From Terana coerulea (taxonomy: Eukaryota > Basidiomycota > Agaricomycetes > Polyporales > Phanerochaetaceae), in the NCBI GenBank assembly GCA_024811115.1, contig JAKOGH010000538.1:1-21836 (forward strand): DNA of 21,836 nucleotides. Reading direction: 5' to 3'. Within the stretch, counting starts at the first letter, position 1; every line of letters begins with the position of its first letter. The notes beneath the pieces were generated by a model. The model ran no database searches, had not been told where the DNA came from, and saw only the letters and a list, made by a program, of their open reading frames with translations. Positions 9,800-19,300 of this stretch are shown here, piece after piece. The translations under genes and the position numbers were made by a program.

Positions 9800-11240
9800 G
9801 ATGCGAACAGGAGCTGACGTCGAGGCAGGCTCCTTTTAGGAAAAAATCCTTTCCAAGCCCTTTGGCGAGGTTCTTGCGCTGCTTCTTGGAAAGCGAGCTG
9901 ATGAGGTTGCGGATGACCATTTCTCCGTCCTCGTCTTCTTCGTCAGAGTCCTCCGACTCCTCGTCGCTAGAGTCGTCGTTCGTGACAACGGTGGCCCGAC
10001 ACCGTGGTGCGCGGCCGGCTTCTTTCCATCGTCTTGGTTGGAGGGTTTCTTCCTTTTGGTTGGGCAATCTTTAGCGAGATGTCCCTTACCTCACAGTTGT
10101 AGCATAGGCCCTTCTTTCCTGGCCTCTTGCCTTTCCTCTTTAGTGCATCGGTGACGTTTGTCATCTTCATCGTCGTCGTCTTCGATGAATTTAATCACCG
10201 AGTCATACCAGGCAGATAGCGTGGTTGGTTTTACCAGCTGAGCTGAGGCGGATTTGGTTCTTCATGTCGATGGGGATGCATTTCTTGAAGCTCCGGATGA
10301 GCTGGGCGTCGGTGTCGCTGCCTTTGAGCTGTAAGCGAGGTGTCTGAACTTGATCACTGTTTCCTGACAGTGTCTTTCTTGTCTCGTTCGGATCTGTTTT
10401 TAAGGCGTTCGATTTTCCTTAAAGCGTTCGAGATATCGTCGCGTTGAGCGAAGATCTTGTCGAAATCGTCCCAAAATTCGGCGAGAGTGCCGGGATATCC
10501 TTTATCTCCGTATTCGTCGAGTTTCAGATCTGCCCAGGATTTGGCTGATCCTTTCGTCATATAAGAGAGGGCGAAGATGATTCTTTCCTTTGGGAGAGCG
10601 AAGTCGGTGGGGTATGCTTCAAAATAGAGGTGACAACCTCTTTTGAATTCCTTGACGCGTTTTCTGAGCCGTCAAACTCATCTGGGGTCCTCAGTTTAGT
10701 TGCTTTCGAGGGATTTCTTGGGGGTTGCTCCCGTCGAGGTTGAATTTGCCGTGATTGCAGCCTTGATTTCCTGTATCCCTTGATCTACATCCGCCAAACT
10801 TCTGGGCCATCCTTGTTTCCATTGTCTGTGCCATTCCCTGTTTCTTCACTATTTCCGTTCGATATTTCCTGGCTTTCTGCTCGGTGGGATCCCGAGTCAG
10901 AGTGTAGAATTTGATTTGTTTGTCTAGACACTCGAGGAAATGTTAGAAAGTTACTTCAACTTGATTGATGAAGACGGTGAAGGGTTCGTCGGTTTGGTTG
11001 ACGATGAAATTGGGGTTGACAGGTTCTGAGGGATTGGAATCGGATGTGGAAGATGAGATAGTTCGTGGGGTCTGGTGTTGGCCTCTGGTACACGGTTCGT
11101 AACCTTCGGTGGGTTGGATCGTTTTCTTGTCTGGTGTGTTTCCGGTTCTTTGCAGGGGTTTTCGTCAGCAGAATCGTAGGATTCCTGTGTCGGTTGCGAA
11201 GTTAACGTCTGTTCCTGATTTCAGGTGAAATCGGTGTGTA
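9800..11240 (-). pseudogene. Gag (capsid and nucleocapsid), frameshifted
   Basis: The structural protein that packages element RNA. The N-terminal part shows EPVNPNFIVNQTDEPFTVF (about 10975-11030) and a helical QKARKYRTEIVKKQGMAQ (about 10830-10880). The capsid core shows AYPTDFALPKERIIFALSYM, then TKGSAKSWADLKLDEYG and LAEFWDDFDKIFAQRD (about 10430-10660), matching the Ty3-type retrotransposon Gag family. A CCHC knuckle begins CYNC at 10104; its His and last Cys (KGHLAKDC) are one frame away because one nt is missing just after CYNCE. An acidic run (DDSSDEESEDSDEEDEDGEM, about 9930-9995) follows. The start codon could not be fixed. Confidence 0.8.
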
Positions 11241-11398
11241 CGAGCGTACACACAGTTCCGTTGGCGTCTGCCGTGGTGGTTCGGTGAGCCCTTGTCCTTG
11301 TTACAGGACCAGGGTTGGAGTTTCGGGATAACTAGTTAAGTAGTCGGCCGTTCGGTGGGTTCTGGGTGACTTAGACTCAAAAGAGTCGGTCGGTTCGA

Positions 11399-11409
11399 AA
11401 CTGCGATCT
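11399..11409 (-). other. Self-priming primer binding site
   Basis: On the element strand AGATCGCAGTT lies 2 nt after the end of the 5' LTR. It is not the usual TGG-starting complement of a tRNA 3' end. It is the exact 11-nt complement of AACTGCGATCT within the LTR (11547-11537), which sits about 34 nt downstream of a TATAAAG and so is the likely 5' end of the RNA. This is the arrangement known for Tf1-type retrotransposons that prime from their own transcript. Confidence 0.85.
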
Positions 11410-11536
11410 AATGTTAAGACCAAAGGTCGTTCGCGCCAATGAGCTGGGGGCTCAATGCGACTCTGAGGGGCTAATACGGAGGTTTCCCTCTAGCACGCAG
11501 AGACTGACCAGAGATATCGATGTTTAATAAACAAGG

Positions 11537-11547
11537 AGATCGCAGTT
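11537..11547 (-). promoter_or_regulatory. Inferred transcript 5' end / self-primer
   Basis: Element-strand AACTGCGATCT is complementary over 11 of 11 bases to the PBS at 11399-11409. In Tf1-type elements the first 11 nt of the RNA fold back on the PBS and are cleaved to prime cDNA synthesis, so 11547 is the predicted first nucleotide of the RNA. Confidence 0.75.
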
Positions 11548-11574
11548 AAGGCTACGAGGCCTTGACTGGTCGAT

Positions 11575-11581
11575 CTTTATA
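11575..11581 (-). promoter_or_regulatory. TATA box of the 5' LTR
   Basis: Element-strand TATAAAG; its first T is 34 nt before the inferred start at 11547, a standard TATA-to-start distance. The same box is in the 3' LTR. Confidence 0.7.
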
Positions 11582-11776
11582 CTACTGTACAAGATGGTGG
11601 CGTGGGAGGCATACTACGTATCCGTACTAGTGTTGAGACTAGTAGATGAGTCTGGGCAGGGCGTAGGGTACGCTACGCTAGCTGAGTCATAGGGCACAGG
11701 GCGAGGTGAGTCATGAGTCGCGAACCGAGCCGCTATTGCTAATCGTTCGAATAAAAGAATAATTCTGTCCGTAACA

Positions 11777-11781
11777 TCGAG
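11777..11781. repeat. Target-site duplication TCGAG, right
   Basis: Copy of 4007-4011 on the other side of the element. It is followed by gttatgcgtgag, which continues the UGT codons for THNLD. Confidence 0.9.
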
Positions 11782-13637
11782 GTTATGCGTGAGATGAATG
11801 GTATTGAGGGGCTGGTCCGCGTTGAAGGGCCAGCAGATTCTGTTTGGACGCAAGGTCGAGTCAACATGTGTGCAGTTGAGTAGGTTTTCAGGGACGTACA
11901 GTGGCACACCAGCTTCCATAGATTCGGTCAAGCTGTTAAAGCCGCCATGGGTCACGAACCATGCGGCAGCCTAAACGCGCAGTCGCGCATTCAGCGATCC
12001 AGTACATGCGTGCTAGTCGTCCGGTGACTAACCGAATGATTTAAAATGGCTTGCTGAGGAGCCCAAGGAGTAAAGACTCCCAGCCCGGATGCCTCCACCC
12101 TCTGACGAACGTCATCAGGAACTTGAGCGAAGGGCGAGGAGTGCGCTAATATCTATCAACAATATTGGATTAGAAACCCCCAGAAGCCTTGCGCTCGGCT
12201 ACTCACAAAAGGAATATTCCGTTCAATAAAAATGTCTAACAGTAGCCATACCTTCTCCGGCTCTGTAGTCCAGAAAATGGAGCCGAAGGAGACCTGATAA
12301 GGATACTGAATGAGTAACGCAGTCGGGACCGGCAAGAATGACTAACATAAACCAGCGACCGCTCGCCGTGCGTTTGCAGAACCTTGTCCACAAATTTCAT
12401 GATCTCAGGTGACTTCGACGCCTGCTCCATCTCGATTTGAGCGGCTTGCTCCGACGTGGCGAACAGAGGGCCAAGCATATAGTACTTGCGGGAAGTCGAG
12501 TCGAAGAAGTCATTGAAAGATTGGACAACCTCTTTCGACTCTATGGTCTCAATGGCAGGGGTGATGAGGCCGTCACACTCGTGTATGAGCCTGGAGGCGA
12601 ACCAATCAGTACGGCAGCACGCACAAGAGCAACGGCCAGTATGCGCATACTTGTTGAAATACAACAAAAACAGACCAATGCCTGACCCATCTATAATCAT
12701 CTAGTTGAAGAGTTGATTAGCGACGAAATCATGATGTCGGTCGGACCAAGTACCTTTTGCGGGTGATTCTCGTAGTGGTAGATTGGCGGAAGGCCCGTGT
12801 AGTGCTCAACCTCGTTCCTGGGAGTGAACAATGCCTAAGGGTATAGTGCGTTTGCGTAAATAAAGATGTCCAAACGCGACCATTTCCTCATCCTCACGTC
12901 AAATGCTGCCTCAACGACTGGTTTCCCGCTCGCCTCCATGACTTCGTCAACCCGCCGTTGGAATTCGCCCGCACTATGCGGCCCAAACGGACCAAAAAGT
13001 GCATTCAAAGAAGTAACAGGTCCCACGGCCCAGGCGTACACCTTAATGTCAGGTGCTTGCCTCCGCGCGGTCCGAAATTGTTGATAGTCAAATATCTGAT
13101 TTATTGTCGGAAAGAATCAGCTTATGCACTTTGGAGATAGATGATGACGCGACATACATCAACCACAAGAGTGCTTGGTCGAGGCAAGACAGCAGCCTCG
13201 GTACCTGTTTTAGCACAGTGGACTGGCTCCTCGTTGACCAGCTTCAGGAATTGCTCTTTGAAAGACTGAGAAATCACATCCATGTCCATGGGCTTGTGCT
13301 CGTGCTCTACCAATGCTACCACTCTGCAAGAGAATCAACCCTCGGTAGGACAATGCGCTCAAGGACAGTATACACACCTGATGTAGGCAAGAAGGTTCTC
13401 TTGCCCGACGTCGAAATTGCGAGATAGTTCGCCAGCGACCTTGTCGTGCATCCCACGGGAAGTGAAGAATGTGACGTTGATTGGGCGGAGCTGAACGAGC
13501 CTTGCGACCAAAGTGCAGAGCGCTCTCACGTGCCCTGCGAGCCAGTAAGCGAGGTCGGACGAAGAGCATGTAAACGAATACATACCCCATCCGATATACG
13601 CGTGGACGGCGATGTGCTGAGTCTTATGAGAGGCCAT
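11777..13637 (-). pseudogene. UDP-glycosyltransferase (GT1) copy 2, 5' part, interrupted
   Basis: This carries most of a GT1 UDP-glycosyltransferase. Exons join cleanly with GT-AG introns of ~50-65 nt: ATG at 13637 (MASHKTQHIAVHAYIGWG), intron 13535-13585, exon with RPINVTFFTSRGMHDKVAGE, intron 13324-13377, then VVALVEHEHKPMDMD. Later exons show YAWAVGPVTSLNALFGPFGP, ALFTPRNEVEHYTGLPPIYH, MIIDGSGIGLFLLYFNK, FGSIFWTTEPEK, and the donor-site block TPWAPQQAIL...HGGFNSLTESMEAGVPL...CWPFNADQPLN. The retrotransposon enters directly after THNLDV, about 100 residues before the end, so the C-terminal part lies at 3758-4011. No other break was seen in this part, so the gene may have been functional until recently. 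The acceptor substrate is unknown. Confidence 0.88.
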
Positions 13638-13864
13638 GGCAGGTTAGGGGCGTTAGGGCTGGTGTATCGGCATAAAACGCACCTTAGCCACGTATATACG
13701 CTGCGCGCGAGTCGGTCTTTCCCAGCACGGATGCAATGTGGCGTGTCAGCAAGAACACAGGTGTGATTGACGTGAGCAGACCGCAAAAACGTATCGAGAC
13801 GCCCCAGCTGATCATGTCAAAACCATTTCGCGCCAGATTCTTCGGCAGAGAAGGCTAAAGGATT

Positions 13865-14076
13865 TTATTCCCGGATATCTGTGTTAGTGCCACGACCCAG
13901 TGCCGGTATGTGAGCATCTGGGCTGGACAGGCAGGGGAGCGCCTGTTGAGTGTCAATGCTGCCCGCGTTCCTGATAGCTGGGTAGGCGGGTTCCCATGCC
14001 AGTCTGATGTAGTTTCTGCATAGGGGCTGCCTGTGAGTAAAATCAAAACGATGAATAGCGTTGTACATGCACTCAC
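13865..14076 (-). pseudogene. Possible exon and intron of an unrecognised gene, unit 2
   Basis: Partner of 2606-2800. An intron-like piece runs from 14076 to 14031 (GTGAGT...CTCACAG, 46 nt), followed by an open stretch to 13865 that begins QPLCRNYIRLAWEPAYPAIR. Residues shared with unit 1 are spaced identically (QPL, I, A.E..Y.AIR, G, D, AL). The preceding exon-like piece differs in length between the units (54 versus 50 nt), so at least one copy is out of frame. Confidence 0.25.
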
Positions 14077-14565
14077 CGTTGTGAGGTAGCTGCGGGGCGG
14101 GTTCAATTTGATCTTGACATCATAAGCGACCTCTTCCGTAACGTAGTAACCACGGCCACACCGTGCGAAATCGTATTGGCCTACACCGGACAGAGGAGTA
14201 CTTCAGTGCCAGAGCCATGGTTGGGGTGAACGAGCAAGTTCGAGCTCTCAGCAAAAATGGCCGTAGTCGTCTGACCACACAGATATTCTACATCGTTAGA
14301 GGATATTGGCAGCGCCCAAGTACCTTTGATCCTGACCTTGATGCATACCCACGCATGTACCTGACAGTCTGCATCAGCTCGGTCAGTGGTCGTGATCGCC
14401 CGCACAGGAATGGACTTTACATACGATTTCGCAGCCCCATGCATCTAACCATAGCAAATTGACCTTCACACGGTCTGAGATGCGCGTTGAAGTGATCTTC
14501 GTGTCGCACCAGGACTGACTGTATGGCTGCCGGGTAAGAAGGAGACGCCATGGTGGTTGCTACTT

Positions 14566-14630
14566 CACAAGCGCCTCAACGCCACAAAGCATCCGGGCAT
14601 CACCGACGCGCATAGACGCCCTAGTCCCGA
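14566..14630. other. 65-bp block inverted relative to unit 1
   Basis: Reverse-complement match of 3320-3384 with about six mismatches. Flanks remain collinear with unit 1. Confidence 0.8.
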
Positions 14631-14776
14631 GCACAACAAAAGCTTGAAGTTGAAGGACAAGGATACTGGTGTCGAAATTTATTGTTGTTTCATTAAGAGA
14701 GGAGATAAAAGCACAGTAAGGGTGGGACTTGAGTGATATGTATTATAATTGGGTGTGCAGTATTGGCAAAACAAAA

Positions 14777-14850
14777 TGAGTCGGCCCAGGTTCGAACTGA
14801 GGACCTTCTGTGTGTTAGACAGATGCGATAACCAACTACGCCACCGACCC
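14777..14850 (-). tRNA. tRNA-Val (anticodon AAC)
   Basis: Reads valine codons GUU (and GUC once A34 is modified to inosine). The minus strand folds as a 74-nt tRNA without intron. The acceptor stem is GGGTCGG with CCGACTC plus discriminator A. The D arm contains AGTTGGTTA. The anticodon stem TCTGT/ACAGA encloses the loop CTAACAC, giving AAC. The T arm is CTCAG/TTCGAAC/CTGGG with a complete B box. Directly downstream is TTTTGTTTTG, a Pol III terminator. The D stem has one non-pairing position next to the loop. The gene marks the right end of the duplicated unit, and its 3' 16 nt are repeated at 3529-3544. Confidence 0.93.
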
Positions 14851-14889
14851 TTGACATAGCACGCTTTACGAATGCTGTATAATCCTTGT

Positions 14890-14917
14890 GCACCTCTCTT
14901 TGCGCACCTCTCTTTGC
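14890..14917. repeat. Two direct copies of a 14-bp unit
   Basis: gcacctctctttgc occurs twice head to tail, then gcaccc begins a third partial copy. It lies 40-67 nt upstream of the tRNA-Val gene on that gene's strand. Confidence 0.8.
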
Positions 14918-15820
14918 GCACCCGAGCGTCTTGCCGCCCGAAGCTGACCACCTGCACTATTTCGTGAGACCTACAGCATGCTGTAAAGTTCTACTGTTGC
15001 TCTAAGCCTGAGCTCTCAGCCTAGCGGGGCTACTGTTTGCCTTGCGGCATTCGTTTTTCTTCGTTCGGTAAGCGTGGTTTGCTCAAAGTTACTCGCACTT
15101 CACTTAATCTGGTAGGAACAACGTTGGAAGATGCTATGCTGCGAATACTATGTTCGGGATGGCTCTTCAGCTAGCTGCCGTGCGTCTGACCTGGATTCTG
15201 ACCGTGTGCTTGCATGCAAAGCTACTGCACCCGATACTAGGCGCCCGTAAGGCGTCTTCCAGATGAGTGCTCTTCGATGAGTGCTTTCCGCTTTCAGACT
15301 GCTCACATCCTCACCAGAACACGCAGAAATAAAAAGTTGAGCATATTGAGGCCTCAAAAGTACCCGCGAGATGCTGAGTACTCAAAGACATCGCTAGGAC
15401 CCGAGATCCTAGATGCTCAGAATGGGTACTTGAGGCAGTTTGGTTCAGAACTCGACAAGCCGCGGTGGCTCGGCGGTCAATAGCATTCGAGGCTGGACCT
15501 TATGAACACCAGATGAACGAGAGTTCGACACCGGCCCAGGTCGTTCGGATCCGACCGGAGATGTCTCGCGCGACCCGCTAGGAACGGGCACCCAAGTATG
15601 CAGGCGGCAGGACTTGGCTCTGCCACAAACACTGCCCGGTCAGCCGGAGTCTTTTGTTTCTTTTTGCGATCCAGTTTTCGACACTGACTTATTCTGCGTT
15701 CGCACATCATCCCAATTTCGTTCCTCCCTCGCGAGCCGATTTGTTTGTCATGCCTGGCTGGCATGTCTAGTTGGTAGACCATGACTCGGGAAGCGAGATA
15801 GCGGTGTCGGTGTGAAGCCA

Positions 15821-15841
15821 ACCGCATATATTATATGCGGT
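15821..15841. other. Perfect palindrome with 10-bp arms
   Basis: ACCGCATATA, one T, then TATATGCGGT. It could form a hairpin or bind a dimeric protein. No gene abuts it, so its role is unknown. Confidence 0.7.
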
Positions 15842-16315
15842 CAACGCAGGGCCAGCGGCATCTCCAATATGCGAAAGGGTTGTCATGGGGTTGTCAGCTC
15901 TTCAGATTTCCTCCCTGCTGCATTCAGAAAAGAGTCCCGCGTAATCTCAGCTTCATTTGCCTTGGCCTTGACAATTACTAGTGTTTACCTTTACCTTCAG
16001 CAACTACATAATTGGCCATTCTGCCTGCTTGGCACGAATTGGGTAGCTCTGGTGACTTCGAACAAATTAAACTTGGACTCATTCCAACTGATAGTGCCAG
16101 AACGGTTTGGATCGGGTTATCCGAGGACTGAATGCGCCAACGAAGGATTATATAGATTGCAGATAGTTTACGGGGAAAATACAGCGATAATGTGGTGACA
16201 TGGCTGAAAAGAAATTAGCGTGGAGGGAAGTGTCGGGAAAAAACTTACCAAATGACTAAACGGTAATACAATGGAGGTATGGTACAATAATACACATAGT
16301 GGCCATGCTGCTGAC

Positions 16316-19300
16316 TCATTCGTCTTGGAAGCTGCTTGCCTTCTTCCGGCCCCGCCCTCTTCCTCCGCCACGGGCACGACCACGTTTAGACGTTCGTGGC
16401 AGCGACGTCGCAGATCGTTTGGTGCCCCTGGATCCGCCTGCGCCGTTCGGACAGGCTACATACATTCTTTAGCACTAGGGTGGACGTGCGCTAACACCTC
16501 GAAGGACTAACCATTGCTATAGTGCCCAGTCAGACCGCACTTGAAACATTCGCCGCCACCCGCGCCAGAGCTTGACCCACCAGGACAAGCTGAGTAACAA
16601 AAATGGGCGGTACGTAAGTTCTCAACTCTAACAGTTGTACAACGTTGTGACGCACCATTACTAAAATGCCCGACTTGCCCGCACTTGAAACATGCTTGAG
16701 AGGAACTTGAGGTGCCAGCGTTATATGAACCTGAACTATAGCTCCTCGAGCCGCCGCCGCCGCCGCCACCAGCTCCACTGGGACAAGCTACGAGGTTTGA
16801 ACATTCAGAGGATACCCTCAATAAAAATAAATTGGGAACGCACCACTGGCCCAGTGTCCTGGTAATCCGCACTGCAGCACCCAGTCAATACGATAGTGAA
16901 CTGTAAAGCACCGATCTGCGTACCTTGAAGCACTCTCCAGAGCCTCCGCCCAACCCAGACGCTCCACCGCCACCGCCACCACCCGACCCACCACCATCCG
17001 CCCACTCGAAGTACCCACACTGCTCGCCCTGCGGGTTGATGCAAGTGTAGAATTCGCGTCCTTGGTTGGGGCCTTCTTTGTGCACCTGTCTCCGCACGGC
17101 TGGCTTCGGGCAGCTGCATTGCTTCTCGCCGTTGGCCGCTGGTGCACCGGCAGCGCGGGGACCCGAAGAAGCGGGTGGTCGAGAAGGTCCCGCCACGGGT
17201 GCGGCCGGGCGTGACGGTGCTGAGACGACGTCTGCATCGGCCCACTGGAAGAAGGTGCAGGCCCCGTCATTCGCGCAAGTGTAGAACTGCCGGCCCTTGT
17301 TTGGAGATTCCTTCGTCACTGTGCGAGACGCAGCAGGATCGCCGCATTGGCAGTGGACCTCGTCAGAGGCGGCCGATACGGAAGGAGGCGCGCGCCTTGC
17401 TGGAGGCGGCGGCGGGTTTGCTCGAGCGGGTGCGAGCGGAAGAGCCGGTGGTCGCTCGACTTCGTGCTGGTGGAGGCGGCGGCGGCGGATCGTTGTAGTA
17501 AGCTAAGGGATTGGCATCGTCAGGCGCGCATATAGTCAGTCAGTCAAGACGGGGACTCACAATCATAGTCGTCGTCCGGAGGTGGCGGCGGTGGCGGCGG
17601 TGCTGCTTGGCCTCCACCACGGCCGCCACGACCTCGCCGTGAAGTCGTTGTGCCCCTCGTTGCAGCCGCCCCCGCCCTCCACGACTACCCCTACCACCCC
17701 TACCACCCCTGCTACCACGACCTCCGCGCCCACCTGCACCCCTCCGCCCCTCCTTCCCCACCACCACCATCGCCTCCTCCAGCTCCGATGGTCAAGGAAG
17801 TCCGCCTCATAGTCGACACCGCGCCCTTGCAGACGGTTACCAACGTTCTGAAAAATTACATCAACTCAGGATTCAAGATAGGATACGAAAGGTGTACACG
17901 AACTGTGATGATGCGGTTCATGTCACGCTTGATCTTAATGAACATCTCCTTGTATAACTCAATGTTCTCTACCAGCATGTCGTTCTTGGTCTTCTGGCCT
18001 TGGCAGATCTGCACCATTTGCCGTTCGGTCTATGAGAGAAAGAACTCGTGGATAAATGCAAGAAAAATCAATGAACTCGAACGACGGACTGACCTCGCGT
18101 CGCATCTCAGGCCGGCTGAGACTACGGTCAAATCCAATATCATTGTATCCTTCCACCAGGCCAACACCAAGCGTCGACGGAACAAGGTATTTGGTGGCAC
18201 CTTGCATACGCTCAATCACATATTTGCGGTCGACGATAGTCTGGATGTGTTGAGCAATAGTCGCATCCGTGCCTGCAGGTGATAGTTATCAGTCCAGTTC
18301 CCTGCAGTACACGCATGGTTCACTAACCAATGCCATTTTTGTCCATGAGAGTTACCAGATCGGCTTCAGTGAGAAGACTGGGTCGAGTCGTCTGACCCTC
18401 CCTCAATTCACAAACAGACGGCACGAACTCCTCGCCTTCCTGGAAGTCGGGGAGTTCCTTGTCAGACCATTTATCATACGGGAAGACCTCGAGGTAGTTT
18501 CGCTCTCGTACGCTCAGGCCTGTTATCATAAGCTGTCAGACAAAGTACGTTGATGATAATCCATTACTACCCACCCTTAGCGTAGAACTCTTCCCCGCCG
18601 TAGTCAACCTCGATGATAGTCTCCCAACCAAGGGCATCTCTCGAGCAACAGGCCAGGAAACGCCGCGTGATATATTCATAGACTCGCTTGTCGTCTCCAG
18701 CTAAGTTCCCGGCATGAGCTGTGGGATGAATGGGAGGGTGTGCCTTATCATCCTTCTTGCCTCTTCTTGGTGGCGTGAACCCACCGTTCTGGAGGCTACG
18801 GAAATGTCAACAGAGAACAATATGGGAGAGAACAAAAACGCACCCGTTAGCGAACTGACCCCATGCGGCATCTGCAGTTTGTTTGCCGATCAGGGTCATG
18901 AAGTCAAACTGTGGGTCGAACTGGTCTGTCTCTGTGCGAGGGTAGGACAGAAACCCTTGTTGATACAAGTGCTCGGCAATCTGTCAACGCGCATCATCAG
19001 TGTTAAACAATTGAGTTGCACTAGAGCGCATACATCGAGCACTTTCTTCGGCGAGATCTTGAGCAGACGTGAACCGGCTTTCTGGAGATCGACAGTGGTG
19101 AGTGGAAGCGGTTTCCTACATCAGACTCGTGTCAAGTGCTCGAGCAAACTCGTGCGAGGAAAGATACCCACCATTTCTTGGTGTCTTTCTTTGTGACCTT
19201 CGTTACTCGTGCTGTAGGATTTTCCAATATGTGCTGGAAAATGGCTAAAGCCAGATCGAACTCGAACAGATGTCCTCTCCGCCAAGTAAAAGGAGTTTCT

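Larger units (their letters stand above)
4012..11776 (-). mobile_element. Ty3/gypsy chromovirus LTR retrotransposon, complete but frameshifted
   Basis: A 7765-bp element in minus orientation: 5' LTR (11412-11776), PBS (11399-11409), gag, protease, RT, RNase H, integrase, chromodomain, an extra ORF region, polypurine tract (4375-4387) and 3' LTR (4012-4374). The order PR-RT-RH-IN places it in the Ty3/gypsy (Metaviridae) group, and the chromodomain makes it a chromovirus. The RNA-templated primer arrangement is of the Tf1/sushi type. The LTRs differ by only two 1-nt indels and two substitutions by eye, so insertion looks recent. Almost every coding domain is nevertheless broken by single-base indels, so the copy as given cannot encode its own enzymes. 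It disrupts UGT copy 2. Confidence 0.95.
11412..11776 (-). repeat. 5' LTR of the retrotransposon (365 bp)
   Basis: Direct repeat of 4012-4374. On the element strand the inferred parts are U3 from 11776 to 11548, then R and U5 from 11547 to 11412. It supplies the promoter for the element's RNA. Its outer end abuts TCGAG at 11777. Confidence 0.95.
13638..14776. other. Spacer of duplicated unit 2, between UGT copy 2 and tRNA-Val
   Basis: Counterpart of 2352-3528, diverged but alignable by eye along its length; the duplication is therefore older than the retrotransposon insertion. It includes the inverted block at 14566-14630 and the intron-like segment at 13865-14076. I recognise no gene in it. 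The sequence next to the UGT start would contain that gene's promoter. Confidence 0.5.
14851..16315. other. Intergenic region without a supported gene
   Basis: About 1.46 kb between tRNA-Val and the 3' end of TOP3. Open frames on either strand are short, lack family features and have no convincing splice structure. Notable items are a 14-bp tandem repeat (14890-14917), a twice-repeated gatgagtgct near 15263 and 15276, and a 21-nt palindrome (15821-15841). The part next to 16316 should contain the TOP3 3' UTR; no clear polyadenylation signal was fixed. Confidence 0.5.

Noticed and set aside
11390..11411. A tRNA-type primer binding site after the 5' LTR (ggttcgaaa next to it recalls a T arm)
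   Set aside because: There is no TGG start and no match to a tRNA 3' end; the flanking bases do not form T-arm pairs. The exact match to the LTR 11-mer explains the site better.
15760..15800. tRNA-like D arm (tctagttggtagacc) followed by a short stem-loop
   Set aside because: No acceptor stem, no T arm or B box (GGTTCGA) at the right distance, and the stem pairing is poor. It could be a decayed tRNA or SINE head, but nothing else supports it.
15812..16198. Open frame of 128 codons on the plus strand downstream of the palindrome
   Set aside because: No family features, its start lies beside the palindrome, and composition is like non-coding DNA. The length is not remarkable for 1.46 kb.
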